Source: Glebionis coronaria (taxonomy: Eukaryota > Streptophyta > Magnoliopsida > Asterales > Asteraceae). Taken from it: 64,000 nt of DNA. The notes beneath the pieces were generated by a model, which saw only the letters and a list, made by a program, of their open reading frames with translations, had not been told where the DNA came from and did no database searches. Shown piece by piece: positions 9,612 to 21,115 of this stretch; the stretch's first letter is position 1, and every line of letters starts with the position of its first letter. Where the stretch lies: positions 528,714,538-528,778,537 of the forward strand of contig CM046876.1 of the NCBI GenBank assembly GCA_025667525.1. Direction: 5' to 3'. The position numbers and the translations under genes were made by a program.

Positions 9612-9838
9612 CTACTTAAAGCCCAAAAGACAAGCCCGGTCCAAACAATATAGCCCATTATGGTTACATGTAATCCCGAATATATAAGGCCCTTCCTAGC
9701 ATGTTAGGAAGGGTGGATGATCATTTGTAACTCTAATTTTCTCCTAATCTAATATTACCAAGTTAATCATCTCCTTCTCTCTACTTTCTCTCACTATTTT
9801 CTCTCTCTAAAATTCATATCTTTTCCATCTCATTTCTT
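9612..9838 (+). repeat. Inverted repeat, left arm, inner part
   Basis: Reverse-complement match to ~9850-10085. It contains an LTR-like core: TATATAAGG and the palindrome CCCTTCCTA/TAGGAAGGG (9690-9713), then CT-rich sequence. This is a sister LTR family to NA with paired changes in the palindrome. Confidence 0.85.
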
Positions 9839-9845
9839 AATTTAA

Positions 9846-10203
9846 TATGATGATAGATTAAGAAACGAGATGGAAAAGATATGAATTTTAGAGAGAGAAA
9901 GTAGTGAGAGAAAGTAGAGAGAAGGAGATGATTAACTTGGTGAATATTTGATTAGGAGAAAATTAGAGTTACAAATGATCATCCACCCTTCCTAACATGC
10001 TAGGAAGGGCCTTATATAGCCGGGATTACATGTAACCATAATGGGCTATATTGTTTGGACCGAGCTTGTCTTTTGGGCTTTAAGTAGCTTAAATCCAAGC
10101 CCGTGAACCACGACTATTTAGCTAACTATTACAACGTTCTAATAAATGTTACAATAATAAACTATGACCGAGCATTCTTCTTGTTTGACTCATTATTTTG
10201 AGG
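9846..10203 (-). repeat. Inverted repeat, right arm
   Basis: Mirror image of the left arm after a loop of about 10-15 bp. Its outer end holds a second Gag start (ATG at 10164, + strand, 12 codons matching the gene at 843) that diverges at ~10204. The palindrome CCCTTCCTA/TAGGAAGGG is at 9986-10009. Confidence 0.85.
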
Positions 10204-10578
10204 CTAACATACTGTATGAATGTTGGGAAAATGTAATTTGCTAAAAACATGCTCCCAATAAGCTGTTATGAGCTTATATGCTCACGGCTTAATTACAATA
10301 AGCAAATCCAAAAACCCTTTAAATATTAAATGTTGCAAGGGTATACCAAGACTAAGATCCTGGTACACCGGTACAACTCATTACTCCTGCTCGACAGGTC
10401 ATGAGTTTGAGCCGGACCAGGGGAGTTTTTTAATTCCCTTTTTTTATTTTTCTTTTCTTTCTATGATAAAGCCAAGACCCTGTTTACACTTTTTGCTTTT
10501 TAGAATATAGTTATAAGCCCTAAATAAGTGTATTAAGCTAAAAAGATAAGCCCAGAATAACAAAACAATAAGCAAGCC
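10204..10578. other. Interval without a gene
   Basis: AT-rich, with several AATAAGC words as also seen around 45900-46130 and 54900-55330. Possibly part of the same decayed host repeat. Ends with the target copy AAGCC (10574-10578) of NA-2. Confidence 0.4.
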
Positions 10579-10860
10579 TGTAGGATCGTGTTTTTCTAAG
10601 GATTAGACATGTATGGATTAACCTATTGAGATGGATGGAGAATGAAGGAACTTAGAGAGAGAAAGAAGAGAGAGAAAGGAGAGAGTTGAAAGAAAGATGG
10701 ATTATGAAATGAAAGTGTTCAACAACCCCTCCTAACATGCTAGGAGGGGGGTTTATATAGCCCACCCTACATGTGGGCTATATGGGCTATATTGGATCAC
10801 GAGCCCAATATCATTGGAGTGACCGATCCTTTCTAAATACGTAAAAACGTATTTCCAACA
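10579..10860 (-). repeat. NA-2 3' LTR
   Basis: 282 bp. In sense it starts TGTTGGAAATACG and ends GATCCTACA. Palindrome B is at 10726-10749, the TATA box at 10752-10759 and palindrome A at 10758-10780. Confidence 0.93.
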
Positions 10861-10862
10861 AT

Positions 10863-10984
10863 CTCCCCCAAAGGGATGTCACTCCAAGTTACAATGTCCT
10901 AAATAGTCTATAGCTCGTGATCTATGCTAATAATGATGTGACCGAGACTTTCCTTGGAAAAACGTATTTCCAACAATCTCCCCC
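10863..10984 (-). other. NA-2 doubled polypurine tract and vestigial LTR start
   Basis: In sense, GGGGGAG at 10984-10978 and again at 10869-10863. Between them is TGTTGGAAATACGTTTTTCC and sequence like a diverged LTR start. Only the second tract borders the LTR. Confidence 0.8.
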
Positions 10985-13813
10985 AAAGGAAGGTCACACC
11001 ATTTTACAAAATCTTAAACCTAGCATACTATGCTTGAGTCTTCGATCTTGTTCTTGTGAATATGCTTGATGTGATCTTTGACTTCAGCCTTGAGCATGTT
11101 TCCTTGCCTTGATCTTGTGCATTCATCACTTGTGATATTCGCCTCTTCGTGACTTCATGTTCCACATACTTATACCTTTATAATTCTTGAAAGCTTCAGA
11201 GTTTGATACAGCGGAAGACTTGACCTTCAGACTTTCTTGAATTCGTTGAAGTACTGAGTGTATGCAGTATAAGCATGTGGTGATGACTTCTTCTGGATTG
11301 TACACCGCAATGCCACCTTCTTGTTATCCTGCATAAGACAGTTAGCAACAAACCATATACACGTATGAAATGGCCTTGAACATTTCATTCTAATTCGGTA
11401 GCATTTTACCTCCGGCCGGTGAAGACCGTTGGACGATATTAAATATCGTACTTGTGGCAGGTAGTTTCAATAAAGAACCTCCTTGACAAGATTTCGCGGG
11501 TAAATCCGTTCTCTTTACTCGACCGTCCAAAGCTGACTGCGAACGTAAAGAGTGAATCATTTGGATAATAATATCCGCATGATTTGAAGCCGTCAATTCA
11601 TGTTCCTGGAACAAGTGAAATTCAATTAAGAACCGCACCATCGGTTCTTTCCAGTTGTCACGAGCTTGATTCGTATAGAATCTTGCAAGTTACCTACCAA
11701 GTGCTGTTTGAGGTTAACACTAGAAGGATTTCCACTCATCACTGTGAACACTAAGGTATCACTCAGAGTGTTCTGGCAAGATCACTAAGATATTGCGTAG
11801 AGGCCTGGAACGTGTTTAAATTCATTTAAGAATTAAACCTCTGTTGCTTTCCAGTTATCACAAGTTTGATTCATAAAGAATCGCACAAGTCACCTACCAT
11901 GAGATTTTTGATATTCGCTCAAGAAGGATTTCCATCTTCATTGTAAATACTTTCGTATTACTCGGATGTTCAGGCAAGATCATGAAGATTTTGCGTAGGA
12001 CTCTTAAGATATTTCTTACTTTTTCACAGTGTGTGAAGAAGCAAGGAAATATGAGAGTGTGTCCTAATGGGATATTTGATGATCTCAAATGGCTCTAGAC
12101 TCGATCGTGCATTTTGGATTTTAGTGATCGGAGGCTGGAGAGGAGTGCCACCATTTCAATACCAATTTATTCGGAGTGAATAAATCAATAGATAATGCGT
12201 TGTATCCGTGTGATTAAAACAAATATCTTTTGAGAGATATCTGAGTTAGCTGGGATGGGTTGTGCATTGCATCACTGGGTCCATGATGTCTATCTTCAAT
12301 ATCAAGAATCATTAAAAATGATCTCAATAGCATATGTATTGACCCGGTTTCTGCCTAAGTTGTAAGGAGGGATTCTTTCTTTACACCCTTTATCTTTACA
12401 ATTCTTTTTCATTCTTCAACCCCTTCAATGCTTACCAATACGTCATCACTAGCACCTTGTTGTGATTGTTCCAGTGCTAACTTAAGTACTTGGTCGGCAT
12501 TCAGCTACGTTCACAATCTTTCTCCATCTTTCCTAAGGACTACTATTTCTAGCTATGGAATGTCCTTGGGAAGATTCCTCCGGTTCTAGAGAAATCATTA
12601 GACTTTAACCTATCCTACCATCCTTATGTCACCACAATCTTCACCGTCGTGAATAGAGATGTTTTGGGTAAGTGTATGTTACCATGAAATCCATTTTGAA
12701 GTGCAAATCCATTTTGCTCCCCCTTAACATATGCCACGATATCCGAAAACATTTTGCACATGTCGGGATGAGCTATCACGTTAAGTCAAACCATTTATGA
12801 TTGATCATATCCCTTATTAAATCACATTTTCTCCCCCATATTAAAAATATTAACCCAATCGATGTTTTTAATATCAATTGATTTAATAGCATTTTAAGAA
12901 AATTTGGGAAGAAAAATGCAAATCCAATTATCTTCATGAATTACACAAGCTCCCCCTCAAGTTAATGAGGGTGTGCTGAAACGTAAATTAAATACCTTTT
13001 AAACACAAGTGTAAGGTATTTATCACGTGCAAAGATCATATATGATAATGTATTCACAAGATTAGCAATTTTACGAGGTTGGACCTGAATGATGAAGAAC
13101 ATCATATGAAAGATTCACATGGTTCTTGTTCACGAATGTTGGTCACCTCGTCACGTCTGAAGTTATCTCTTGACTCCATGTGTATGATTGATATCGTTGT
13201 CTTGACACCAATATGTGAACTTGGTACTCTCGGCATCAAGGATTCTGAATGCTGGACAATTGCTCCCCCTCAATTGTTGACCCGTGTTCTATTGAAAGAG
13301 CTGTAGTCACCGTTTGAGTAGTCGCATCGTCGAGTATGTAGATATCAATTGTAAATAGCTACGGTTGGTGGAGATGATAACTTCATAAAAACAAGATTTC
13401 TCTTGTTTTTGCAAATAAATGCACTGACACGTACATATATTCGTGTTAGATTGTGTTATTACGTAAACACAATCCCTTACATGGTTATAATGTAAACCAT
13501 GCCCGAGAAAATTAATTCCCGTTGTTGAGTCAAAGCTTTCCGGTGAAATGCTTGACTTTAAAATGAAAAGCGGGTTACTATCTGAAATAATAGAAAACCA
13601 TTTTGAGCATGTTTTAAAATCTTTTAAACTTCTGCTCGAACTTTATTTACAACCCCGTGTCATTATTGAATGACATTTCTAGGTTCGTAAATATTATCGA
13701 TTCCAGAAGACATGCTCTTTTTATCAAAACATTTTTATCACAATTTTGAAAGATTTAGAAAAACCTTTTGAGAAATTCTTGAAAAATTGTGTTCAAAGTT
13801 TTGAAAACCAATT
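10985..13813 (-). other. NA-2 conserved non-coding 3' half
   Basis: Collinear with NA-1 6460-9164. Purine tracts in sense at 12724-12718, 12837-12831, 12956-12950 and 13269-13263. An 83-codon frame (11641-11390) exists, but its comparison with NA-3 does not suggest protein selection. The ~190 bp duplication lies at about 11600-12005. Confidence 0.6.
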
Positions 13814-14926
13814 ACTTGAGCTTAAGATTTGGAATATCTTAGGAAAGCTCAAGTCCGAGAAGTTTTAAACTTCTCGTTGTAAGGATAAGTTACCATCGGC
13901 GATAAACTTTCCTTTTATCTGAAGGACGAGTCCTAAGCTGACATTTACTTAGAAGTCGTTTTCATGAGCTTGAAAAACGTTGAATGTTTTAACGTAAAGC
14001 TCATGACCGAGAAAGATGAATTTCTCGTTAAGAAGAAAAGTTCTCTTATTTAAAAGATACACTTTACTTTATGAGCTTAAAAACTTGGAATGTTTTAAGA
14101 CAAGCTCATGACCGATAAAAATGAATTTCTCATTACGAGGATAAACTATCTTTAAAGATAAGCTCTCCTAAAATTGAATTCCGAGTTACAGTCTGATATT
14201 TAACTATATGTCATTGTGCATGAGCTTAAAAACTTCAAATGTTTTCACTATTAGCTCATACCCGAGAAAAATTAATCTCTCGTTGTAAGGATTAGTTATC
14301 ATCGGCGATAACGTTTCCTTTATTTGAAGAACGGGTCAATGTCTAACATTTAACAATGAACCATTTTACACGAGCTTAAAACCGTTGAATAGTTTTTAAG
14401 TAAGCTCGTGTCCGAGAAAATTTAATTTCTCGTTTTTGAGGATAAGTTTATCATCGGCGATAAACTTTCCTTTATTTGAAGATCGGGTCATCATCTGATA
14501 TATAATGAAGAGCCTTATACACGAGCTTAAAACCTTTGAATGGTTTTAGGATAAGCTTGTGTCCGAGAAAACTTAATTTCTCGTTTTGAGGGTAAGTTAT
14601 CGTTGCGTAGATAAACTTCCCTGTCTCTGAAGTCTGGGTGATCGTCTGTCATTTAACGAGGAGCCATTTACACGAGCTTAAAATCTTTGAGTAGTTTAAA
14701 TGTAAGCTCGTGTCTGAGAAAATTTAATTTCTCGTTTTGAGGGTAAGTTATCGTTGCGTAGATAAACTTCCCTTTCTCTGAAGTCCGGGTCACAGGCTGT
14801 GATTTGAATGTGAGCCATTGTGCATGAGCTTAAAAACCTGGAATGTTTTAATATAAGCTCATGCCCGAGAAAAATTAATTTCTCGTTGTTAGGATAAGTT
14901 TATCATCGGCGATTAACTTTCCTTTC
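13814..14926 (-). ncRNA. Tandem three-hairpin array of NA-2 (8 modules)
   Basis: Eight modules of the same three-stem design, read on the minus strand. Third-stem types include ACTTGAGC/GCTCAAGT at the distal end (13814-13821), CATGAGC/GCTCATG, and several ACACGAGC/GCTCGTGT. Two modules near 14600 and 14750 share a distinct first stem (TTATCTACGCAACGATAA in sense). The higher count than NA-1 (7) and NA-3 (5) implies expansion and contraction. Confidence 0.75.
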
Positions 14927-14982
14927 TTTGATGAACGAGTTACAGTCTGTGATGTGATTGTAAGTCCTTGTACACTATAAGC

Positions 14983-17166
14983 TTAACTACAAATCCCCTG
15001 AGACACTTGTTTCTTAGATATCAGCTTCTTCAGCAACCAAACTCTGAGAGTGTCCTTAATTGAATGGTATACAATGATTTGACCTGTTCGTTCTTTTGGA
15101 ACATCCTCTTTGGTACCTGCATTCTCATATGGGATATGCATGCTTTGATATGGGTTAGCGATATCTATCTTAGAAGCAAGTGGGGGTTCACAGTTTTCTT
15201 TTCTTGTGCTAGAGGTGACCTGAGGAGATGATTCACTTGTCTTAGCTGGTAAACGTTTCCTTTTATAGAAAACTTTAAGTTCAGGCTTAAGTGATGTATC
15301 CTCCTTTTCAATTTCCTCCCTAGTAGTCTTAGTAGAATCAAAGACTATCCTAGTTTAAGGGCACTCGTTTCCTACAATAGTGAAAGTTCTACCAGTGGGG
15401 CGCCACATTTTACCAATGGGTTTGATTTTAGCTACCCACTGGGATTTAAGTCTAGCACGGGAGTTCACCTCATTAAGTAATTTTTGGATACAAGAATCAT
15501 GATTGGCTTTAAAGACACATTTTCTACATGTTTTACAAGTAGCATATTTAATGTCCGAGTAAGATCTAGAATTTCTAGATGATTGATTGATGCTCCTAGG
15601 ATGTGACATGCTACGGTTAGCAGGGTTGGGTAAACTAGAAGGCATCTGACTAGGTGTGAAATTCCTATCTCTTACATGTGTCTTTTGAATAGCTTCCCTT
15701 TGACCAAAATCATGGTGCACATCAGCTGAACTAGTTCTAGACGTGTTCATTGAACTATTCTTAGAGAAACTAGAGGCAATCATGTGATGAGGTTTTGCTA
15801 AAACTGATTTAGTCACATTAGGCCTAGTTGGTGGAGTAACTGTTCTAGAGATATGACCCAAATCAACTTGGGAGGCAAACTGCAGTCTCGAGGATTGTGG
15901 TCGCTCGGATCTAAATGCAGTAGGTTGTCTGACGAACTGATTTGTAGGCGGTTTCCCCAAGATTGATGGTTTTTTAAGCTTAGTGTCCACACTAGGTCCT
16001 CTATTTTTCCTTAATTCGTTTTTCAACGCAGCTATAGCAAAAACCTTTTCCTGGACTTGAGCCTTTAAGGTCTCATTTTCTTTGAGCAATTCATCTTGAG
16101 ATGCCAATTTAGACTCTAGTAACTGAATTTGTTTCAAAAGATTATCCTTTTCAGCTTTAGAATCTAAAACTTTTTGATCCAATTTTCTTTCAAGAACACC
16201 GTTTGACTTTTCAAGTTTTTCAAAGTATGTTTCAAATTTGTTCGTTTTCTTAGAAAATTCAAGTTTGGCATCCTCAAGATCTTTTGATTGTTGAGCTACA
16301 ATCGTTTCGAGCTCTCTAATCTTAGAATCAGAAGCAGTCAAAAGACAATTATCATGATGTTTAGAATTTTGAACACTTTCTCCCCCATTATGACTCACAT
16401 CGGATGAATCAGAAGTGGTATTTCTATCACTCTTTTTCATCCCATGTTTGTCATAATTAGGTTCAGAATGCTCAATATGCGGCATGGCATCAGCATATAC
16501 ATCATAAACAACATTACATTATACCATGTTTGTAGGCTCTTCGTCATAAACGGGTGAGGTGTCATCAAAAGAGATCTCGTGAACATTCCTTGACATGCCA
16601 CTGGTATCATGTTGTCCTCCTGATTCCGTGCTCTTACTAACGTTATGCTCCAAGTTGTCAACCGTATGACCATTCTCCTCTTGCATCTGCGTCATTGATT
16701 CTTGCACTCCATTATCATACGCTTGCTGAAGTTGTGATCTTTGATAAATCGAAGACGAGACCGATGTCATGAGTTTCAATATTGTATCACGGAAAACTCG
16801 AAGCTCGGTATGTGTATCTCGAAGAAAAGATTGGCAAATCACTGAACTTTCAGACTTGATGATATTGTATTGGAGGAATGGCGTGAGTTGTGTCACAAGA
16901 GTCCGATATGCAAGTGCCGATGCAGAGTGATTGAAGTTTTCATTGTTGAGTTGCTCGGCGAGTTGGGTCAAAGTGGTGAAAATTGAGTCGATGAATATAT
17001 GACGATCTTGACCAAAGATTGTCACAAGTTCGCTCCCTCCTTGAATCCGGGAAAGAGTGACAAGATGAGACTGAAGCATGCGAAAAGAAGTGATGCCACT
17101 TTCCCTAGCTTTGTCTTGCATTTGATGTAATTTACCCTCGTGAAATATCGAATCCAGTGAATCCAT
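14983..17166 (-). pseudogene. NA-2 Gag-like gene, one frame with two stops
   Basis: From ATG 17166 to TAA 14985-14983 is a single reading frame of 727 codons plus stop, interrupted only by TAA at 16521-16519 (NA-3 reads CAA there) and TAA near 15355 (relatives read TTA). It is the least damaged of the three. Regions: N-terminal globular part (residues 1-~170), acidic linker, coiled coil (~240-360), Ser/Arg/Pro-rich basic part, Cys cluster CKTCRKCVF...DSC, the MWRPTGRTFT stretch, and a C-terminal DTLRVWLLKK motif. Probably a nucleic-acid-binding structural Gag of a copia-like element. No active-site Asp motif for a protease. Both stops can arise by a single base change. Confidence 0.8.
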
Positions 17167-18366
17167 TGAATATGGATGAAAAATTCTTGGATCCTTGTTT
17201 GGTGAAATAAATTGGTGCTTGAAATCGTCAGAATTTGTCTAAAATCCAACTCTTTGTAAAACCGAATCCTTTCACTAACAATACCCGAACAAAAGTCCGT
17301 CAGCAAAAAATAAACTTTGTCACTTTATCTTTGTCAAGCCCCGATAAAAAGTAAACCAAAAATCAATTAATATACTAATATTTTGATGAATGTGTAGAAG
17401 CTTTAAAAAAAATTTCATGAACATGAGAGCCAACGTGTCTTTAAAACTACAATCCTCGGAAAGTTTATCTTTAAAAATTCAACGGGTCGTATTCCTCTTG
17501 ACTCACAATCAAGCTAGCCGGCCCACCAAAAACTATTACTAGTATATAAACTCTGGCCCAATTACGCAAAGATGTGCTGTATGCGCAAACCTCACGAAGT
17601 GCTGCTTGTCCACTCTCCCACACGTGGCAGTAACAAACAAAATTAAAAAAAATCTCACAGCTCTAATCTAACCTTGTAATATCCGCCCAATAAACTATCT
17701 AACACCAAAACGTGGCCTAAAAAGGAGAAACTTGGGGAGAGTCAATTAAAAGTTGTCACCCACTATTAATACTCCTAAAAACTCGTAGGCTTTGGAACCT
17801 CCGTCTCCTTAACTTCTTCTTTGACTTTAGACAAACTAACCCCTAATCTCGTCTCTTTTTAAATCTATGTGTGTATTAAACCAATCTCATCTCATCTTAT
17901 TGGATGTTATCTAATCCAAACCCATTTAAGTTTCTGTTAAATTATCAATCTACACGAGAAAATGATATCAAAGATTCGGCTTCAAGATCCTAACATGGGT
18001 CTCGGGTAGGTACTTACTTATGTCTTATTTTTTGTTTTGAGTCATTGTTGGTCAATGATGGTTCGTTGAGATCTTAAACAAGAGGTATGGTGTGTCGACG
18101 GGTGAGGGTGAGGGAGTCGAGGGTGGTTTTGAGGCTGTTTGTTTTAGACGAGAGAGTTGGGTTCGAGTCCTGACGTCATTTAAGAGGTTGGAGTTGAGTG
18201 TTGAGGGGTGAGTCTTGTTGGTCTCAAGTCAGTTTTTGAGTTTTGGTTTTTGGTCTTGAGTCATGGTTAAAACGAGTCTTGGTATTTTGTATTCGGGACA
18301 ATCAGTGATGAGTGGGTCAAGGCACAAAGTGATTTTGAGTCAGTTTATTGTCAGTCTAGAGTCGAG
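17167..18366 (-). other. NA-2 leader, no gene
   Basis: Non-coding in all frames beyond short chance frames. It contains the family leader motif at 17980-18011 and GACTC/CTCGAC-type words in sense, like the other two leaders. Confidence 0.5.
17980..18011 (-). promoter_or_regulatory. Conserved leader motif in NA-2
   Basis: In sense, ACCTACCCGAGACCC followed by GGATCTTGAAG, matching NA-1 2469-2502 and NA-3 48145-48176. A GTAAGT just upstream resembles a splice donor but is not kept in NA-3. Confidence 0.5.
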
Positions 18367-18740
18367 TCCATCGCAATCTTTTTCATTCTATCGCAATATC
18401 AACAATACTCACCATCGCAATAGTTATTATTCCATCGCAATATACAAACTCCATCGCAATACTCAAAACTTACAACCCATCGCAATAATAAAAAACACAC
18501 CATCACAATGTGACTAAAAAAATTTGGGCAGAGTTTTGTCTCAGTGAACCTTAATCCCATCGCAATCACGATCGCAAAGTGCTATCGCAATCACGTCGGA
18601 ATAAGGGTGTCGGAAAAGATTTGATCGCAAAGTAGAACCACTTGGTTATTGCGATCGATATGTCAAAGTATCGGAATAAGGCAGCTTTAAACCGTCGGAA
18701 AAAGTGTCGGAAAGATTATCGGAATAGCCATCTGAATATA
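18367..18740 (-). repeat. Dispersed short repeats in the NA-2 leader
   Basis: Irregularly spaced copies of CCATCGCAAT(A) (about eight between 18369 and 18590 on the + strand), then GTCGGAAA/ATCGGAAT words to ~18730. This replaces the 15- or 16-bp minisatellite found at the same place in NA-1 and NA-3. Confidence 0.7.
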
Positions 18741-19042
18741 TAAACCCTTTTACGATAAACGTTGAAAAGGACAAAATTTTCTATTACAAACTTGAAAAAA
18801 AACAGAAAACTATAAAAAAACTAATAAAAGTGGGTTAAAAATTTGAAAATGGAGAAAGATAACATAAACTTTTAGTAGAAAAATTTAGTAGAAAATTTTT
18901 ATAAGACTTTTAGCAAATATTATATATATAGGTAAGCTTAAAGAAAGAAAAAGAAAATAGACGGAAGAAAGAAACTTGTAAAAGGAGAAAAATTTACCAC
19001 CAAATCAAAAGATAAAACGTGCTAATCCGAAGAATCAACCAA
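18741..19042 (-). other. T-rich leader of NA-2 (A-rich on +)
   Basis: Low-complexity tract directly downstream of the primer site in sense. No gene. Confidence 0.6.
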
Positions 19043-19056
19043 GCTCTGATACCAAT
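19043..19056 (-). other. NA-2 primer binding site (initiator tRNA-Met)
   Basis: In sense, ATTGGTATCAGAGC, the canonical plant copia primer site, immediately after the 5' LTR. Confidence 0.9.
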
Positions 19057-19338
19057 TGTAGGATCGTGTTTTTCTAAGGATTAGACATGTATGGATTAAC
19101 CTATTGATATGGATGGAGAATGAAGGAACTTAGAGAGAGAAAGAAGAGAGAGAAAGGAGAGAGTTGAAAGAAAGATGGATTATGAAATGAAAGTGTTCAA
19201 CAACCCCTCCTAACATGCTAGGAGGGGGGTTTATATAGCCCACCCTACATGTGGGCTATATGGGCTATATTGGATCACGAGCCCAATATCATTGGAGTGA
19301 CCGATCCTTTCTAAATACGTAAAAACGTATTTCCAACA
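19057..19338 (-). repeat. NA-2 5' LTR
   Basis: 282 bp, one difference from the 3' copy by eye; bounded by target copy AAGCC at 19339-19343. Confidence 0.93.
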
Positions 19339-21115
19339 AAGCCCATTTCAACTACCAGTCGGAACAGATATGATGTCAGTGGCAAGGTTGGCTTGCCACT
19401 GCTTGTCACAGTGAGTGATTTCAGCCTTTAATGACTTTGTTGCTTGGTTTTTTTGGGGAACACAAGGCACCCCCACAATCAGTAGGTTATGAGGAGTCAA
19501 ATATAACAAAAGAAACTCAAACACAATCATAGGTTTAGCACTAATTGGCCATAGATCAGACTAAGAACATAGACATAAGAAGGTGTTGTTTTTGTTGATG
19601 TGATTGACACCAAAGTGAACTTCAACTTAGCAAAACTCAAAATAAAGAATACCGATCTACGAAATGCCTACACACTCTCCTAAAAATAGCCTAAACCTAT
19701 CAACCTTCAAGATTTCAAGGCACAGACCACAAGATTTCAACCCTAGTAGATCTATTGGTGAAAAATGATGGTCACTTGCATACAAAACTTACAAAAGTAC
19801 ACTTAATACCTAAAATAGCTGCTATGTCAAACTTCAAATCTTAACATTCACTACTGATGGCAACTCAAGTCAAAACTTAATCTCACTTGCAAAATATTGA
19901 ACCAAGACAACAATTTCATAAAATTTGTAGAATGGAAATTGTGTACTAGAGTGACTGGTTTTATAGCTTAGATGGAACCCCTTAGGTCTAACAAACATCA
20001 GCAGTCATGTGACAACATCTTAAAAGTGAGCACTAGCCTACAACAGGTTAATCAAACACCCATTTACTGAATTTTCTACAACTTTTTCCACTCAAAAGTG
20101 ATTAAGACTATTCTAACATGCAAACTAACAACTGAACATCATCTAGTACCACCAAATGAACATATTAAAGTAACCAAAACACAATCACATAGCATGAATC
20201 ACAAATTTCTTAGCATATAACTTTTTTGACAGAAAATGAAAAAGAGGAGAGAGCAAACCTCCAAGGTGCACAATCTACACCTTGGATTCTTTGAGATTTG
20301 GTGCTAGCTAAACAAGCACCAGCTCTCAAAGCTGTTAAGACAATGGAAACAAGAAGATCCGAAGTGTTAAGACTTGGATGTCTTAACACAGTGGGGTTAG
20401 TCACAAGTAAAAAAAGGTTGTAAGGCTAAAACTTGGTGATTCTTAGAGACCCCACAAGAATTTTGCCCAAAACTATATAATCACTAAACCTTGATCTTGT
20501 AAGATCAGGGTGTTATGATCTTATATAAGCCCAAATAAATTGCTATTGAGCTCTTTTCTCAACTAAAGAGAACAAAAGATTTTCTTCCTAACTTTTGAAA
20601 TATTAACACTTTCTTAAACAAACAGAAACTTCATACTCACTTTGAAACAAAATTATATGGACAGATTTGAAAACAAGGGAACACCAACACAAGCCTCAAG
20701 GATTTGAGGTTTCAACAGCTTATACCAACTTCCCTACACAATGGAGGGAAAGGAATTACAAAATCTTTTTGTGATCCTTAATCCTTGATACTCAGTGACA
20801 ATAAACAAAGGAGCAAGTAACAAAAGGAACTCAGATTCTTTATCACACAATCTACCAGCTTTTCATTAATAACATAAAAAGGAATTACATAATGTGAGAA
20901 AAAAATCCAAGAACAAGAGGGCATCCACATGTTGGAGCCTCTCTTTATACTACTCCTAAGAAAGTTCTAGTGCTACTCATAATCTGCTAAGCCCTAGTAA
21001 TGAAATGCCAGAAAAACCCTTGGAGGATTTTGAATTGCCCATGTGATCATCTTAGACGTTTGTGGTGTTGCCAAGGGTGCAGAAGTGATCTTAACCGTCC
21101 AATGCTGCGTAGGAT
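19339..21115. repeat. Diverged relative of the 55110-56480 repeat, no gene
   Basis: Segments match 55110-56480 in the same order: AAGGCACCC..ACAA.CAGT..GTT..AGGAGTC, then GAGAGAGCAAACCTCCAAG, ACCTTGGA, GTGCTAG..AAACAAGCACCAGCT, then GGAATTACA and a C.CTTTTATA.TA-type stretch. The match is weak between these blocks. Since 55110-56480 probably lies in an LTR of the Athila-like element, this may be an old LTR of that family. Open frames are short and unsupported. Confidence 0.5.

Larger units (their letters stand above)
10579..19338 (-). mobile_element. NA-2: non-autonomous LTR retrotransposon, complete
   Basis: An 8,760 bp element on the minus strand with 282 bp LTRs (10579-10860 and 19057-19338) and the target duplication AAGCC (10574-10578 and 19339-19343). 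One difference was seen between the LTRs (G at 10630, T at 19108), so it is the youngest of the three by this measure. The U5 end differs from NA-1 and NA-3 (..GATCCTACA) and the primer site is the canonical form, so it is a subfamily. Order in sense: PBS, T-rich leader, dispersed short-repeat leader, leader motif, Gag frame, eight-module hairpin array, conserved non-coding 3' part with six GGGGGAG tracts. No pol motif in any frame. Confidence 0.93.

Noticed and set aside
10350..10440. A tRNA-like box B (GTCATGAGTTTGAGCC) followed by a T-rich stretch, possible SINE
   Set aside because: No convincing box A, no target duplication and no second copy in the window.
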